A DNA stretch of 64,000 nucleotides from Thiofaba sp049322715 (GCA_049322715.1 JBMOQP010000010.1:75421-139420), one strand, 5' to 3'. Positions 51,490 to 61,074 are shown, counted from the stretch's first letter. Notes: generated by a model not told the origin, from the sequence alone. Numbers and translations are program-made.

Positions 51490-51565
51490 TGGTGGCCAGG
51501 GAGGGAATCGAACCCCCGACACGGGGATTTTCAATCCCCTGCTCTACCAACTGAGCTACCTGGCC
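51490..51565 (-). tRNA. tRNA-Phe (anticodon GAA)
   Basis: The 76-base minus-strand gene begins GGCCAGGTAGCTCAGTTGG and ends CCTGGCCACCA with CCA encoded. The acceptor stem GGCCAGG/CCTGGCC is perfect. The anticodon stem-loop GGGGA-TTGAAAA-TCCCC gives anticodon GAA. The T-loop is GTTCGATTC. Confidence 0.98.
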
Positions 51566-51579
51566 GTTTGGAGGCGCAC

Positions 51580-51608
51580 ATTAAAGCCTCGCCGCGAGGC
51601 GGCGTCAA
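51580..51608 (-). promoter_or_regulatory. Sigma-70 promoter of tRNA-Phe
   Basis: On the minus strand TTGACG (51603-51608) and TTTAAT (51580-51585) are separated by exactly 17 bases, and the tRNA begins 14 bases later. The spacer itself is palindromic (GCCTCGCCGCGAGGC). Confidence 0.8.
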
Positions 51609-51674
51609 GATTTTTATCACCGCGTTTCCGCCACGCGCAAGCTCATTGTATGCTTCCTCCATCATCAGCCTGTA

Positions 51675-52283
51675 ATGAAGACCATGAGCCAGACCTCGCG
51701 CCAAGCGATCGTTAGCCGGGATACCCTGGAGACCCGCGTGCGCGTAAGCATCGACCTCGACGGCACCGGCCGCGGCGAGTTCCGCACCGGCGTGCCTTTC
51801 CTCGAGCACATGCTGGACCAGATCGCGCGTCACGGCATGTTCGACCTGACCGTGGAATGCGACGGCGACCTGCATATCGATGACCACCACACGGTGGAGG
51901 ATATTGGCATCACCCTCGGCATGGCGCTGGCGCAGGCGGTGGGCGACAAGCGCGGCATCCGCCGCTACGGCCATGCCTACGTGCCGCTGGACGAGGCGCT
52001 CTCGCGCGTGGTGATCGACCTGTCCGGCCGCCCGGGCCTGGTGTTCGAGTGCGACTTCACCCGCGCCACCATCGGCCGATTCGAGACCCAGCTGGTTCAG
52101 GAGTTCTTCCAGGGCTTCGTCAACCACGCGCGGGCGACGCTGCACGTCGACAACCTGCGCGGCGTGAATGCCCACCACCAGGCCGAGACCATCTTCAAGG
52201 CCTTCGGCCGCGCCCTGCGCGTGGCCTGCGAGGCGGATCCGCGCCTGGGCGATGCGCTGCCGTCCACCAAGGGCGCCCTGTAA
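51675..52283 (+). CDS. hisB: Imidazoleglycerol-phosphate dehydratase
   Basis: HisB dehydrates imidazole glycerol phosphate in histidine synthesis. The 202-residue monofunctional protein has 'TGVPFLEHMLDQIARHGMFD', the metal motif 'DDHHTVEDIGITLG' and 'VNARATLHV'-like 'GFVNHARATLHVDNLRGVN', followed by 'NAHHQAETIFKAFGRAL'. ATG 51675 or 51684 may be the start, and neither has a clear ribosome site. Its TAA overlaps the hisH ATG by one base (TAATG). It is the first gene of hisBHAFIE. Confidence 0.97.
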   Translation: MKTMSQTSRQAIVSRDTLETRVRVSIDLDGTGRGEFRTGVPFLEHMLDQIARHGMFDLTVECDGDLHIDDHHTVEDIGITLGMALAQAVGDKRGIRRYGHAYVPLDEALSRVVIDLSGRPGLVFECDFTRATIGRFETQLVQEFFQGFVNHARATLHVDNLRGVNAHHQAETIFKAFGRALRVACEADPRLGDALPSTKGAL

Positions 52284-52936
52284 TGAGCAAGCCGATGGGC
52301 GTTGTAGCGGTCGTCGACTACGGCATGGGCAACCTGCGCTCGGTCGCCAAGGCGATCGAACACGTCGCGCCGGCCGGCATGGGCGTGCGGGTCACCAGCG
52401 ACCCCCGCGAACTGGCTGCCGCCGACCGCATCGTCTTCCCCGGCCAGGGCGCGGCACGCGACTGCATGCTGGAGCTGGACCGGCGCGGCCTGCGCCCGGC
52501 CCTGCTGGAAGCCGCCCGCGCCAAGCCCTTCCTCGGCATCTGCATGGGCATGCAGGTGCTGATGGAGCGCAGCGAGGAGAACGGCGGCACCGCCTGCCTG
52601 GGCATGTACTCCGGCGAGGTGCGCTTCTTCGGCCATGACCTGAAGGATGCCAGCGGCGCGAAGCTGAAGATTCCGCACATGGGCTGGAACCAGGTGTGGC
52701 AGGCCCGCGCCCACCCGATCTGGGACGGCATCCCCGACGGCGAGCGCTTCTATTTCGTGCATAGCTACCACGTGGTGCCGCAGGACCCGCTCCTCGCCAT
52801 CGGCACCACCGACTACGGCCCACGCTTCGTCTCCGCCATCGCGCGCGACAACGTGGCCGCCGTGCAGTTTCACCCGGAGAAGAGCGCCGAGGCGGGCCTG
52901 TCCCTGCTGCGCAACTTCCTCCACTGGAATCCCTGA
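52283..52936 (+). CDS. hisH: Imidazole glycerol phosphate synthase, glutaminase subunit
   Basis: HisH releases ammonia from glutamine for HisF. The 217-residue class I amidotransferase begins 'VVAVVDYGMGNLRSVAKAI'. It has the nucleophile Cys in 'FLGICMGMQVL' and the His-Glu pair in 'AVQFHPEKSAEAGL'. The start overlaps the hisB stop. The hisA gene follows 23 bases later. Confidence 0.97.
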   Translation: MSKPMGVVAVVDYGMGNLRSVAKAIEHVAPAGMGVRVTSDPRELAAADRIVFPGQGAARDCMLELDRRGLRPALLEAARAKPFLGICMGMQVLMERSEENGGTACLGMYSGEVRFFGHDLKDASGAKLKIPHMGWNQVWQARAHPIWDGIPDGERFYFVHSYHVVPQDPLLAIGTTDYGPRFVSAIARDNVAAVQFHPEKSAEAGLSLLRNFLHWNP

Positions 52937-52959
52937 ACCGCCCGAGGACCCGAGACGTC

Positions 52960-53700
52960 ATGTTGCTGATTCCCGCCATCGACCTGAAGGAAGGCCAGTG
53001 TGTGCGCCTGCGCCAGGGGCGCATGGAGGACGACACCGTCTTTTCCAGCGATCCGGTGGCCGTGGCCGCCCGCTGGGTCGAGGCCGGCGCGCGCCGCCTG
53101 CACCTGGTCGACCTGGACGGCGCCTTCGCGGGCAAGCCGAAGAACCGTGAGGTGATCCGCGCGATCGCCGCGGCCTTCCCCGACCTGCCGATCCAGGTCG
53201 GCGGCGGCATCCGCGACGAGGCGACCGTGGAGGCCTACCTCGATGCAGGCGTGAAGTACGCCATCATCGGCACCAAGGCGGTCACCACCCCTGGCTTCAT
53301 CAGCGACCTGTGCGTGTCCTTCCCCGGACACATCATCGTCGGCCTGGATGCGAAGGACGGCAAGGTGGCGACCGAAGGCTGGTCCAAGCTGTCGCACCAT
53401 GACGTGATCGACATGGCCCGCCATTTCGAGCGCGACGGCGTGGAGGCGATCATCTACACCGACATCAGCCGCGACGGCATGATGCAGGGCGTCAACATTG
53501 AGGCCACCGTGCGCCTGGCGCAGGCGGTGCGCATCCCGGTCATCGCCTCCGGCGGCGTGACATCGATGACCGACATCGAGCGCCTGTGCGCCGTGGCCGA
53601 CGAAGGCGTGGCCGGCGTGGTCATCGGCCGCGCCCTCTATGAGGGCGGCCTCGATCTCGCCCAGGCCCAGGCCTACGCCGACCAGCACTGCCCCGACTGA
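52960..53700 (+). CDS. hisA: ProFAR isomerase HisA
   Basis: HisA isomerises the aminoaldose ProFAR to the aminoketose PRFAR. The 246-residue TIM barrel has the catalytic Asp near the start in 'LLIPAIDLKEGQCVRLRQG'. 'HLVDLDGAFAGKPKN', 'PIQVGGGIRDEATVEAYL', the second catalytic Asp region 'IYTDISRDGMMQGVN' and 'VIASGGVTSMTDI' follow. Its stop is followed within four bases by an unknown gene instead of hisF. Confidence 0.97.
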   Translation: MLLIPAIDLKEGQCVRLRQGRMEDDTVFSSDPVAVAARWVEAGARRLHLVDLDGAFAGKPKNREVIRAIAAAFPDLPIQVGGGIRDEATVEAYLDAGVKYAIIGTKAVTTPGFISDLCVSFPGHIIVGLDAKDGKVATEGWSKLSHHDVIDMARHFERDGVEAIIYTDISRDGMMQGVNIEATVRLAQAVRIPVIASGGVTSMTDIERLCAVADEGVAGVVIGRALYEGGLDLAQAQAYADQHCPD

Positions 53701-53704
53701 GGCA

Positions 53705-54093
53705 ATGGACGAATCGAGGTCGCGCGACGATTTCTCCGCCAACCGTGACGTGCACGCCACGGAGCTGGAGGCGCGTTTCCTCGAACTGGTGGAAAAGTCG
53801 GGCCTGTCACTCGACCAGCGCGGCATGAGCCGCCCCGTGAGTTGCCAGGGCCGGCGCGCGAGCGGTGGGGCCAGCATCACCCTTGCTGCCATCCCGGGCA
53901 CCCCTGGCGAACTCACGCTGGTGACCGGACACCCCCTCGAGCAAGGCTGCCGCATCATCCTCGAGCGCAGCGACCGGCAGGACAAGGATCGCTTCGTCGA
54001 GGGGGTCATTCAGCACAGCCGCCGCGGCGGCCGGCCGAACGACGATGACAGCGTCTTTGTTTCCATCCTGAAAATCACCCACGGTAACTTCTA

Positions 54094-54094
<1 letters not shown>
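53705..54094 (+). CDS. Unknown protein between hisA and hisF
   Basis: I do not recognise this family. The 129-residue soluble protein is charged at the N-terminus (MDESRSRDDFSANRDVHATE) and is followed by a mainly beta-strand pattern: 'GGASITLAAIPGTPGELTLV', 'GCRIILERSDRQDKDRFVEG', 'VFVSILKI'. The late strands recall PilZ barrels, but the RxxxR and (D/N)xSxxG motifs are absent. Its start is four bases after hisA, and its TAG overlaps the GTG of hisF by one base, so it is translated within the his operon. Confidence 0.75.
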
Positions 54095-54860
<766 letters not shown>

Positions 54861-54864
<4 letters not shown>

Positions 54865-55244
54865 CCTACCTCGACCAGATCAAGTGGACGCCGGACGGGC
54901 TGGTGCCGGTCATCGCCCAGGACTTTGATACCGGCCGCATCCTGATGTTCGCCTGGATGAACCGCGAGGCCCTCGCGAGGACCGTCGAGCTGGGCGAGGC
55001 CGTGTACTGGTCGCGCTCGCGCAACAAGCTGTGGCACAAGGGCGAAAGCTCCGGGCACGTGCAGAAGGTGCGCGAGATCCGCCTGGACTGCGATGGCGAC
55101 GTTCTCCTGCTCGAGATCGAGCAGATGGGTGGCATCGCCTGCCACACCGGCCGAGAGAGCTGCTTCTACTCCCGCCTCGAGGGCGGCGAGTGGGTGCCGG
55201 TCGACCCGGTGCTGAAGAACCCCGCAGAGATCTACGGCCAATGA
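54861..55244 (+). CDS. hisI: Phosphoribosyl-AMP cyclohydrolase
   Basis: HisI opens the purine ring of phosphoribosyl-AMP using zinc. The 127-residue protein has 'RILMFAWMNREALARTVELG', 'AVYWSRSRNKLWHKGESSGH' and the metal-binding 'RLDCDGDVLLL', with 'IACHTGRESCFY'. It starts with GTG overlapping the hisF stop, and its own stop overlaps the hisE start. HisI and HisE are separate proteins here, not fused as in enterobacteria. Confidence 0.97.
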
Positions 55245-55564
55245 AGAACGATATCCTGGACGAGCTGCACGCGGTGCTTGAGTCGCGCAAGCAGGCGGCG
55301 CCGGAGACCTCCTACGTCGCCAGCCTGTACGCCAAGGGCCGACCAACCATCGCCAAAAAGGTCGGCGAGGAGGCGGCGGAGACCATCATCGCCGCCATCC
55401 AGGGCGACCGCGACCAACTGGTGTACGAGACCGCCGACCTGTGGTTCCACAGCATGGTGCTGCTGGCCGAGGCCGGCATCCCGCCGCAGGCCGTGCTGGA
55501 CGAGCTGGCCCGCCGCTTCGGCCTCTCCGGCCACGCGGAGAAGGCGGCGCGGGCCAAATCCTGA
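55241..55564 (+). CDS. hisE: Phosphoribosyl-ATP pyrophosphatase
   Basis: HisE hydrolyses phosphoribosyl-ATP to phosphoribosyl-AMP. The 107-residue all-helical MazG-like protein has 'TSYVASLYAKGRPTIAKKVG' and 'EEAAETIIAAIQGDRDQLVY', then 'ETADLWFHSMVLLAEAGI'. ATG 55241 overlaps the hisI stop (ATGA). The tatA gene follows 62 bases later in the same direction. Confidence 0.96.
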   Translation: MKNDILDELHAVLESRKQAAPETSYVASLYAKGRPTIAKKVGEEAAETIIAAIQGDRDQLVYETADLWFHSMVLLAEAGIPPQAVLDELARRFGLSGHAEKAARAKS

Positions 55565-55626
55565 TATGTTTTACCCACTGTGACGGCCTGACCGGCCCCT
55601 ACCCCACATTCACTAGGAGTCATCCC

Positions 55627-55905
55627 ATGGGCGCATTTAGCATCTGGCATCTTCTGATCGTCCTGCTGATCGTCGTTCTGCTGTTCGGCACCAAGCGTCT
55701 GCGCACCATCGGCGCCGACATGGGCAATGCGATCAAGAGCTTCCGTTCCGCCGTCAAGGACGAGAACAAGGAAGAGGAAGGCAAGACCGAAACCACCCAG
55801 ACCGCGCAGAACCTGCCCCCGCAGGGCGGCCAGGCCCAGGCCCAAGGCCAGCAGCAGGGCCGCGTGATCGAGGGTGAGGCCACCCGCGACACCCACAAGT
55901 CCTGA
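55627..55905 (+). CDS. tatA: Sec-independent translocase subunit TatA
   Basis: TatA oligomerises to form the passage for folded proteins. The 92-residue protein begins with the membrane helix 'WHLLIVLLIVVLLFGTKRLR' and the conserved amphipathic helix 'TIGADMGNAIKSFRSAVKDE'. A charged, glutamine-rich tail follows. ATG 55627 is chosen at the start of the conserved region. The order tatA-tatB-tatC after hisE is common in Beta- and Gammaproteobacteria. Confidence 0.96.
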   Translation: MGAFSIWHLLIVLLIVVLLFGTKRLRTIGADMGNAIKSFRSAVKDENKEEEGKTETTQTAQNLPPQGGQAQAQGQQQGRVIEGEATRDTHKS

Positions 55906-55966
55906 TCGACGGGAATAGGGGCCCGTCTGCCGCGCGCAGGCGGGGCCTCTTTCACGAGCAGCCAGC

Positions 55967-56452
55967 ATGTTCGATCTCAGTTTCTGGGAGATCGCGGTCA
56001 TCGCGGTCGTGGCCGTCATCGTCGTCGGCCCCGAGCGGTTGCCCGCGCTCGCCTACAAGGCGGGCCAGTGGGTGACCAAGGTGCGCCGCTTCGTCTCCAA
56101 CGCCAAGGCGGAGATGGAGAGCGAATTCAACACCGCCGACCTGCGCAAGCTGCTCAGCGCCCAGGAGGAGGAAATGCAGCGGCTGCGCCGCCTGGTGGAG
56201 GACACCCGCCAGGAGGTCGAGCAGGAGGGCAAGCGCCTGACCGAGGCGCTGGAGCACACCGCGGACACGACGGCCGACGCGACCAAGCCCGCCCCGCCAA
56301 CCGCCGCCCCCGCAAGCCAGGACAGCCCGCTCGCCTCACGCACGCTGGAGGACGAGATGCAGGCCCTCAGCCAGGAGCTGGGTGAGACCCTGCATCGCCC
56401 GAGCTTCGGCGGTGACACCACGCCCGCACCATCCGGCACCAAGCAAGCATGA
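55967..56452 (+). CDS. tatB: Sec-independent translocase subunit TatB
   Basis: TatB with TatC binds twin-arginine signal peptides. The 161-residue protein starts 'MFDLSFWEIAVIAVVAVIVV' and 'GPERLPALAYKAGQWVTKVR', the TatB hallmark. A long charged helix and a low-complexity Pro/Ala tail follow. Its stop overlaps the tatC start by four bases (ATGA). A GC-rich hairpin with a short T-run lies in the 61-base gap before it. Confidence 0.95.
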   Translation: MFDLSFWEIAVIAVVAVIVVGPERLPALAYKAGQWVTKVRRFVSNAKAEMESEFNTADLRKLLSAQEEEMQRLRRLVEDTRQEVEQEGKRLTEALEHTADTTADATKPAPPTAAPASQDSPLASRTLEDEMQALSQELGETLHRPSFGGDTTPAPSGTKQA

Positions 56453-57534
56453 CGGACAAGAACGCCAACATCCCCGACTCCGGCCTGTCGGAGGGCATGA
56501 AGGGGTTCATCGCGCACCTGATCGAGTTGCGCGACCGCCTGTTGCGCTCCGTGCTGGCCATCGTCGTGCTCATGGTGATGCTGTTCCCCTGGGCCAGCGA
56601 GCTGTTCCATGCCTTTGCCACGCCGGTGCTGAACAGCCTGCCGGAAGGCCAGAGCATGATCGCAACCGGCGCGATCTCGCCATTCTTCATCCCGCTGAAG
56701 CTGGCTGCGCTGGCCGCCGTCTTCATCGCCATGCCCTACCTGCTGTACCAGCTGTGGGCCTTCATCGCCCCCGGCCTGTACCAGCACGAACGCAGGCTCG
56801 CGATGCCGCTGCTTGTCTCCAGTTCGGCGCTGTTCTACATCGGCGCGGGCTTCGCCTACTTCATCGTCATCCCGGCGGTGTTCCACTTCATGGGCATGTT
56901 CGCACCGGAAGGGGTGTCGTTCATGCCGGACATTGGCAGCTACCTCGACTTCTCGATCACGCTGTTCTTCACCTTCGGCCTGGCCTTCGAAGTGCCGGTG
57001 GCGGTCGTCCTGCTGAGCGTGATCGGCGTCGTCACCCCCGACCAGCTGGCCGAGAAGCGCCGCTACGCGATCCTGGTGGCCTTCATCATCGGCGCCATCT
57101 TCACCCCGCCGGACATTCTCTCCCAGTTCATGCTCGCCATCCCCGTATGGCTGCTGTACGAGCTGGGCATCCTTGTCGCGCGCATGATGCTGCGCGACAA
57201 GGCCAAGCGCGCCAAGGGAGAAGAGGCCGAGGCACAGGGCCTGCTGCCAGCCGCGGGCGCCGCCGCGGTCCTCCCGGCGGCAGCCGGTGGCGACGACCAG
57301 CCACCCGCCCCCGAGGGTGAAGCCGCCTTCCGCCCGCTCACCCACGACGAGATGGAAGACGAGCTGGCACGCGCCGAGGAGGAGGAGCGCCGACTCAGTC
57401 AGGGCGAAAGCAAGCCCCAAGACCTGGGCGAGAATCCGGCCGGGCACCAGGATGATGAGGAGCCCGAGGCCACCCCGCCGCATCTGCGCGATGACCGCAA
57501 CACCTCGTTGCAGGACCTGGACCGCAAGGACTGA
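56449..57534 (+). CDS. tatC: Sec-independent translocase subunit TatC
   Basis: TatC is the multispanning receptor for twin-arginine signals. The 361-residue protein has 'GFIAHLIELRDRLLRSVLAI', 'KLAALAAVFIAMPYLLYQLW', 'AFIAPGLYQHERRLAMPLLV', 'GLAFEVPVAVVLLSVIGVV' and six membrane helices ending near residue 250. About 100 extra acidic, Pro/Glu-rich residues follow and are not part of the family core. A strong terminator hairpin begins 16 bases after its stop. Confidence 0.95.
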   Translation: MTDKNANIPDSGLSEGMKGFIAHLIELRDRLLRSVLAIVVLMVMLFPWASELFHAFATPVLNSLPEGQSMIATGAISPFFIPLKLAALAAVFIAMPYLLYQLWAFIAPGLYQHERRLAMPLLVSSSALFYIGAGFAYFIVIPAVFHFMGMFAPEGVSFMPDIGSYLDFSITLFFTFGLAFEVPVAVVLLSVIGVVTPDQLAEKRRYAILVAFIIGAIFTPPDILSQFMLAIPVWLLYELGILVARMMLRDKAKRAKGEEAEAQGLLPAAGAAAVLPAAAGGDDQPPAPEGEAAFRPLTHDEMEDELARAEEEERRLSQGESKPQDLGENPAGHQDDEEPEATPPHLRDDRNTSLQDLDRKD

Positions 57535-59272
57535 GGACCTCCCGGCATCAAGGCGACCCGCTCCATGGGTCGCCTTTTTTCTGTGCCTGCTCGCCCTGTC
57601 CGCCGGTGCCGAGCCGTTGCGCAATACCCTCGCCGGCACAACCTCCCCCTACCTCGCCATGCATGCGGACGATCCCGTGGCCTGGCAGACCTGGTCATCA
57701 GACACTCTCGGGTGCGCCCGGTCCGAGGGACGCCTGATCCTCGTCTCCAGCGGCTTCTTCGCCTGCCACTGGTGTCACGTCCTGCAGCAGGAGAGCTTCC
57801 GCGACCCGGCGTTCGCCCGCCTGCTCAACGCCGCCTTCATGCCCATCAAGGTCGACCGCGAGGCGGAGCCCGCGCTGGACGCCGAGCTGCGCCGGGCCAT
57901 GCAGGCAGTCAGCGGGCGCGCCGGCTGGCCACTCAACCTGGTCCTCACCCCCGACGGCGACCCGCTGTACGGCTTCGTCTATGCACCGCGCCCCGAGCTC
58001 ATGGCCCGCCTGCAACGCCTGCGGGACCTGTGGCAGGCGAAACCCGATCGCCTGCGGACGCTCGCCCGGACCGCGAGCGACGAACTGCGACCGATGCCCG
58101 CCCCATCCAGCCCCATGCCCCCCGCCGAGGCTCGCGCCCTGCTGCGCGAGGCGCTGCTGGCCGAGGCCGACCCGCTCGCCGGCGGCTTCGGGCACGGCGC
58201 CAAGTTCCCGCATGCCCCGCGGCTGCTGGCCATGCTGCGCCTCATCGAGCAGCAGCGCGACGACGGACTGGAGGGCCTGCTACTGGCCACGCTCGAAGCC
58301 ATGGCCCGCGGCGGCCTGCGCGACCAGCTCGGCGGCGGCTTCTTCCGCTACACCATCGATCCAGACTGGCAGCTTCCCCATTTCGAGCAGATGCTGATCG
58401 ACCAAGTCCTGCTGGCCCGCGTTTACCTGCGGGCCGGACGTCTGTTCGGACGGTCGGACCTGGGCGCGGTCGGACACGAACTCATCCAGGTGATCCTGCG
58501 CGACTTTTCCCGTCCCGAGGGCGGCTTCGTCGCCGCCATCTCGGCCCTGGACCCCATGGGCGTGGAGGGCGGCGGCTACCTGTGGACCGAAGAGGCGCTC
58601 GCTGCGGTGCTGGACGGCCCACTGCTGGATGCCGCCAGACGCTGGACATGGGTCGGGCATGAGACATGGGGGCCAGGACGCCTGCCGCTGCGCCCCGGCG
58701 GTGGAGCCCTCGACCGACAAGCCATAGCCCGCCTGCTCGCGACACGACCGCGACCAGCGCACCCGCGCGACGAACAGGCGCCATTCGCCGCCAACGGCCA
58801 GCTGCTCGCGACCCTGGCCGAGGCCTGCCAACAGGGGCTCGCCCCTGCCTGCGACGCCGCCGTGGCGCAGGCCCGGCATCTACGGCGCCTTCCCCTCCAG
58901 TCCATCGAAGAGCTGCAGGCTGCCGTGAGCCTGGCCGGGGGGGTGGCGCGCTGGGGCCAGGCGCAGGGCAGCGAGGACGACCTGGCCCGCGCTCGTGCCC
59001 TCCTCCGGGCTGCCGCGCAGGACTTTGGCGGAGAGCATGGCTGGCAGCTCAGTCGCCGTCCGCTGCCCCCGTGGAGCGGACGCACGGTCGAACTGGCCGA
59101 TGACGAATACCCCTCCGCCAGCGCGCAGTGGACGGAACTGGCCGACGAGCTTGGAGTCGAGCCCGTCCAGCCGGGCGGCATCGGCATTGGCATCGAAGCC
59201 AGGCGTGCGCCCCTCCAGCACGCCACAGCCCTCGCCCGGATGGCCACCGCGCCACCACGGCAGCGCGAATGA
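57491..59272 (+). CDS. DUF255 thioredoxin-like protein (YyaL/SPATA20-like), probably exported
   Basis: The protein has the DUF255 start 'NTLAGTTSPYLAMHADDPVA', the thioredoxin-like motif 'FFACHWCHVLQQESFRDP', then 'GGFGHGAKFPHAPRLLAMLR' and 'LRDQLGGGFFRYTIDPDWQL' of the alpha/alpha barrel part. It is about 590 residues, shorter than typical YyaL. A hydrophobic stretch 'VAFFLCLLALSAGA' suggests a signal peptide. The start is uncertain. ATG 57491 lies inside tatC, and the tatC terminator hairpin lies inside the signal-peptide codons. A non-ATG start just after the hairpin is an alternative. Confidence 0.75.
   Translation: MTATPRCRTWTARTEDLPASRRPAPWVAFFLCLLALSAGAEPLRNTLAGTTSPYLAMHADDPVAWQTWSSDTLGCARSEGRLILVSSGFFACHWCHVLQQESFRDPAFARLLNAAFMPIKVDREAEPALDAELRRAMQAVSGRAGWPLNLVLTPDGDPLYGFVYAPRPELMARLQRLRDLWQAKPDRLRTLARTASDELRPMPAPSSPMPPAEARALLREALLAEADPLAGGFGHGAKFPHAPRLLAMLRLIEQQRDDGLEGLLLATLEAMARGGLRDQLGGGFFRYTIDPDWQLPHFEQMLIDQVLLARVYLRAGRLFGRSDLGAVGHELIQVILRDFSRPEGGFVAAISALDPMGVEGGGYLWTEEALAAVLDGPLLDAARRWTWVGHETWGPGRLPLRPGGGALDRQAIARLLATRPRPAHPRDEQAPFAANGQLLATLAEACQQGLAPACDAAVAQARHLRRLPLQSIEELQAAVSLAGGVARWGQAQGSEDDLARARALLRAAAQDFGGEHGWQLSRRPLPPWSGRTVELADDEYPSASAQWTELADELGVEPVQPGGIGIGIEARRAPLQHATALARMATAPPRQRE
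57550..57580 (+). terminator. Intrinsic terminator after tatC
   Basis: A perfect stem AAGGCGACCC/GGGTCGCCTT with loop GCTCCAT is followed by a run of T ending at 57580. It lies 16 bases after the tatC stop but within the apparent signal-peptide coding region of the DUF255 gene. Confidence 0.85.
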
Positions 59273-59305
59273 GGCGACTTGCCCCTGATCGGGATGCGCC
59301 CTTTC

Positions 59306-59314
59306 TGTTATAGT
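59306..59314 (+). promoter_or_regulatory. Possible extended -10 promoter of gpmI
   Basis: TGTTATAGT fits the extended -10 pattern TGn-TATAAT and lies 45 bases before the gpmI start in a short AT-richer stretch. No good -35 is seen at 16-18 bases, which an extended -10 promoter does not strictly need. Confidence 0.5.
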
Positions 59315-59358
59315 GAAGCGTTTGATTTCATTGACCTGATAGCCGCCCCCGCACCGCA

Positions 59359-60909
59359 ATGTCCAGCTCATCCATCGCCCCCCGCCGCCCCGTCATCCTC
59401 GTCATCCTCGACGGCGTCGGCGTCAACCCGAGCCGCGAAAACAACGCCGTCGCCCTCGCGCGCACTCCCCGGCTCGACGGTTTCTTCGCCAGCCATCCGC
59501 ACACCGTGATCGAGGCCTCCGGCCGCGCCTGCGGCCTGCCGGACGGGCAGATGGGCAACTCCGAGGTAGGCCACCTGACCCTCGGCTGCGGCGACATCCA
59601 CCGCCAGGATCTGGTACGCATCGACGATGCGATTGCCGACGGCAGCTTCTTCGAGGTTCCGGCGCTGGTGATGGCGGCGCAGAAATCGGCCAAGAACAAC
59701 CGCCCCCTGCACCTGGTCGGCCTGGTCTCCGATGGGGGCGTACACAGCCACGTCAACCACCTGCTCGCGCTCATCCGACTTGCCAAGGAGCAGGGCGCGC
59801 GCCCGCTGGTGCATATGTTCACCGACGGCCGCGACACCGCGCCGAAGAACGCCATCAACTACCTGACCGAAGTCGAGGCCGCACTGGCCGACGCTGGCGG
59901 CGCCATCGCCACCCTCTGCGGCCGCTACTACGCCATGGACCGCGACCAGCGCTGGGAGCGCACCTTCAAGGCCTGGGACGCGATCGTGCACGGCCACGGC
60001 AAGCGCGCCCAGAGCGCACGCGCGGCGATCGAGGAGAGCTATGCCGCCGGCCAGACCGACGAGTTCATCGAGCCGATCGTGCTCGAGAGCTGGGAGGCCC
60101 CGCACGGCGACACCGATGGCCTGATCTTCTTCAATTTCCGCAACGATCGCCCGCGCCAGCTGGCCGAGGCGCTCGGCCAGAAGGGCTTCACCGGCTTCGA
60201 CCGCTTCGAGTTCGATCCGCTCACCGTCACTTGTCTGACCGAGTACGATCCGCGCTTCCTGTCTCCAATCGGCTTCCCGCCGGAGCGCCCGGGCGTGACC
60301 CTGGCCGAGGTCATCAGCCAGGCCGGCTACAAGCAGTTTCATTGCGCAGAGACCGAGAAGTACGCGCACGTCACCTTCTTCTTCAACGGCGGCAAGGAGC
60401 AGCCTTTCGCCGGTGAGGACCGCGTGATGGTGCCCTCGCCCAAGGTCGCCACCTACGACCTCAAGCCGGACATGAGCGCCGCCGAGGTTGCCGACGCGAC
60501 CATCGCCGCCATCCAGAAGAACGAGTACGCCTTCATCCTGGTCAACTTCGCCAACGGCGACATGGTCGGCCACACCGCCATCCGCGAGGCCGTGATCGCC
60601 GCCGTCGAGGCGGTCGACACCCATGCGGGCCGCGTAGTGGACGCCGCCGTCGAGGCCGGCTACAGCGTCATCGTCACCGCCGACCACGGCAACTGCGACG
60701 AGATGGTCGACCCGATCACCCGCGAACCGCACACCCAGCACACCATCTACCCCGTGCCCTGCATCATCATCGACGAGCAACCCTGGCGCCTGCGCACCGG
60801 CGGCGGCATCGCCAACATCGCCGCCACCGTGCTCGAACTGATGGGCCTGCCGGCGCCGAAGAAGATGAAGGGCTCGCTGCTGCTCGGACCGGTACAGCGG
60901 CCGAACTGA
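59359..60909 (+). CDS. gpmI: 2,3-bisphosphoglycerate-independent phosphoglycerate mutase
   Basis: GpmI interconverts 3- and 2-phosphoglycerate in glycolysis and gluconeogenesis through a phosphoserine. The 516-residue protein has the metal-binding 'VILVILDGVG' (Asp18), the catalytic Ser68 in 'DGQMGNSEVGHLTLG', 'VHSHVNHLLAL', 'GRYYAMDRDQRWERT' and 'IVTADHGNCDEM' with a second metal site. Length is typical. It is flanked by an extended -10-like promoter and a terminator, so it appears monocistronic. Confidence 0.98.
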   Translation: MSSSSIAPRRPVILVILDGVGVNPSRENNAVALARTPRLDGFFASHPHTVIEASGRACGLPDGQMGNSEVGHLTLGCGDIHRQDLVRIDDAIADGSFFEVPALVMAAQKSAKNNRPLHLVGLVSDGGVHSHVNHLLALIRLAKEQGARPLVHMFTDGRDTAPKNAINYLTEVEAALADAGGAIATLCGRYYAMDRDQRWERTFKAWDAIVHGHGKRAQSARAAIEESYAAGQTDEFIEPIVLESWEAPHGDTDGLIFFNFRNDRPRQLAEALGQKGFTGFDRFEFDPLTVTCLTEYDPRFLSPIGFPPERPGVTLAEVISQAGYKQFHCAETEKYAHVTFFFNGGKEQPFAGEDRVMVPSPKVATYDLKPDMSAAEVADATIAAIQKNEYAFILVNFANGDMVGHTAIREAVIAAVEAVDTHAGRVVDAAVEAGYSVIVTADHGNCDEMVDPITREPHTQHTIYPVPCIIIDEQPWRLRTGGGIANIAATVLELMGLPAPKKMKGSLLLGPVQRPN

Positions 60910-60945
60910 CCTTTCGGTAACAGGGCCGCGCCGGACGCCGACAGA

Positions 60946-60986
60946 AAAGCCCGCCAGGCATCGCGCCTCGGCGGGCTTTGTTTTTT
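60946..60986 (+). terminator. Terminator of gpmI
   Basis: A stem AAGCCCGCC/GGCGGGCTT with a loop of about 14 bases is followed by TGTTTTTT, 37 bases after the gpmI stop. Confidence 0.8.
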
Positions 60987-61002
60987 CCGCGGCGCGGGCA
61001 AC

Positions 61003-61027
61003 AAAAAAGGGAGCCGGCGGCTCCCTT
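61003..61027 (-). terminator. Terminator of the cytochrome c gene
   Basis: On the minus strand a perfect 9-bp stem AAGGGAGCC/GGCTCCCTT with a 3-base loop is followed by a run of T (A6 at 61003-61008 on the plus strand), 48 bases after the cytochrome stop. The plus side has TTCTTCTT, so it may also act weakly in the other direction. Confidence 0.8.
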
Positions 61028-61074
61028 CTTCTTGTCCACGGGGGCGATCAATGCCGCCCCGTCAGGCCATAGCC

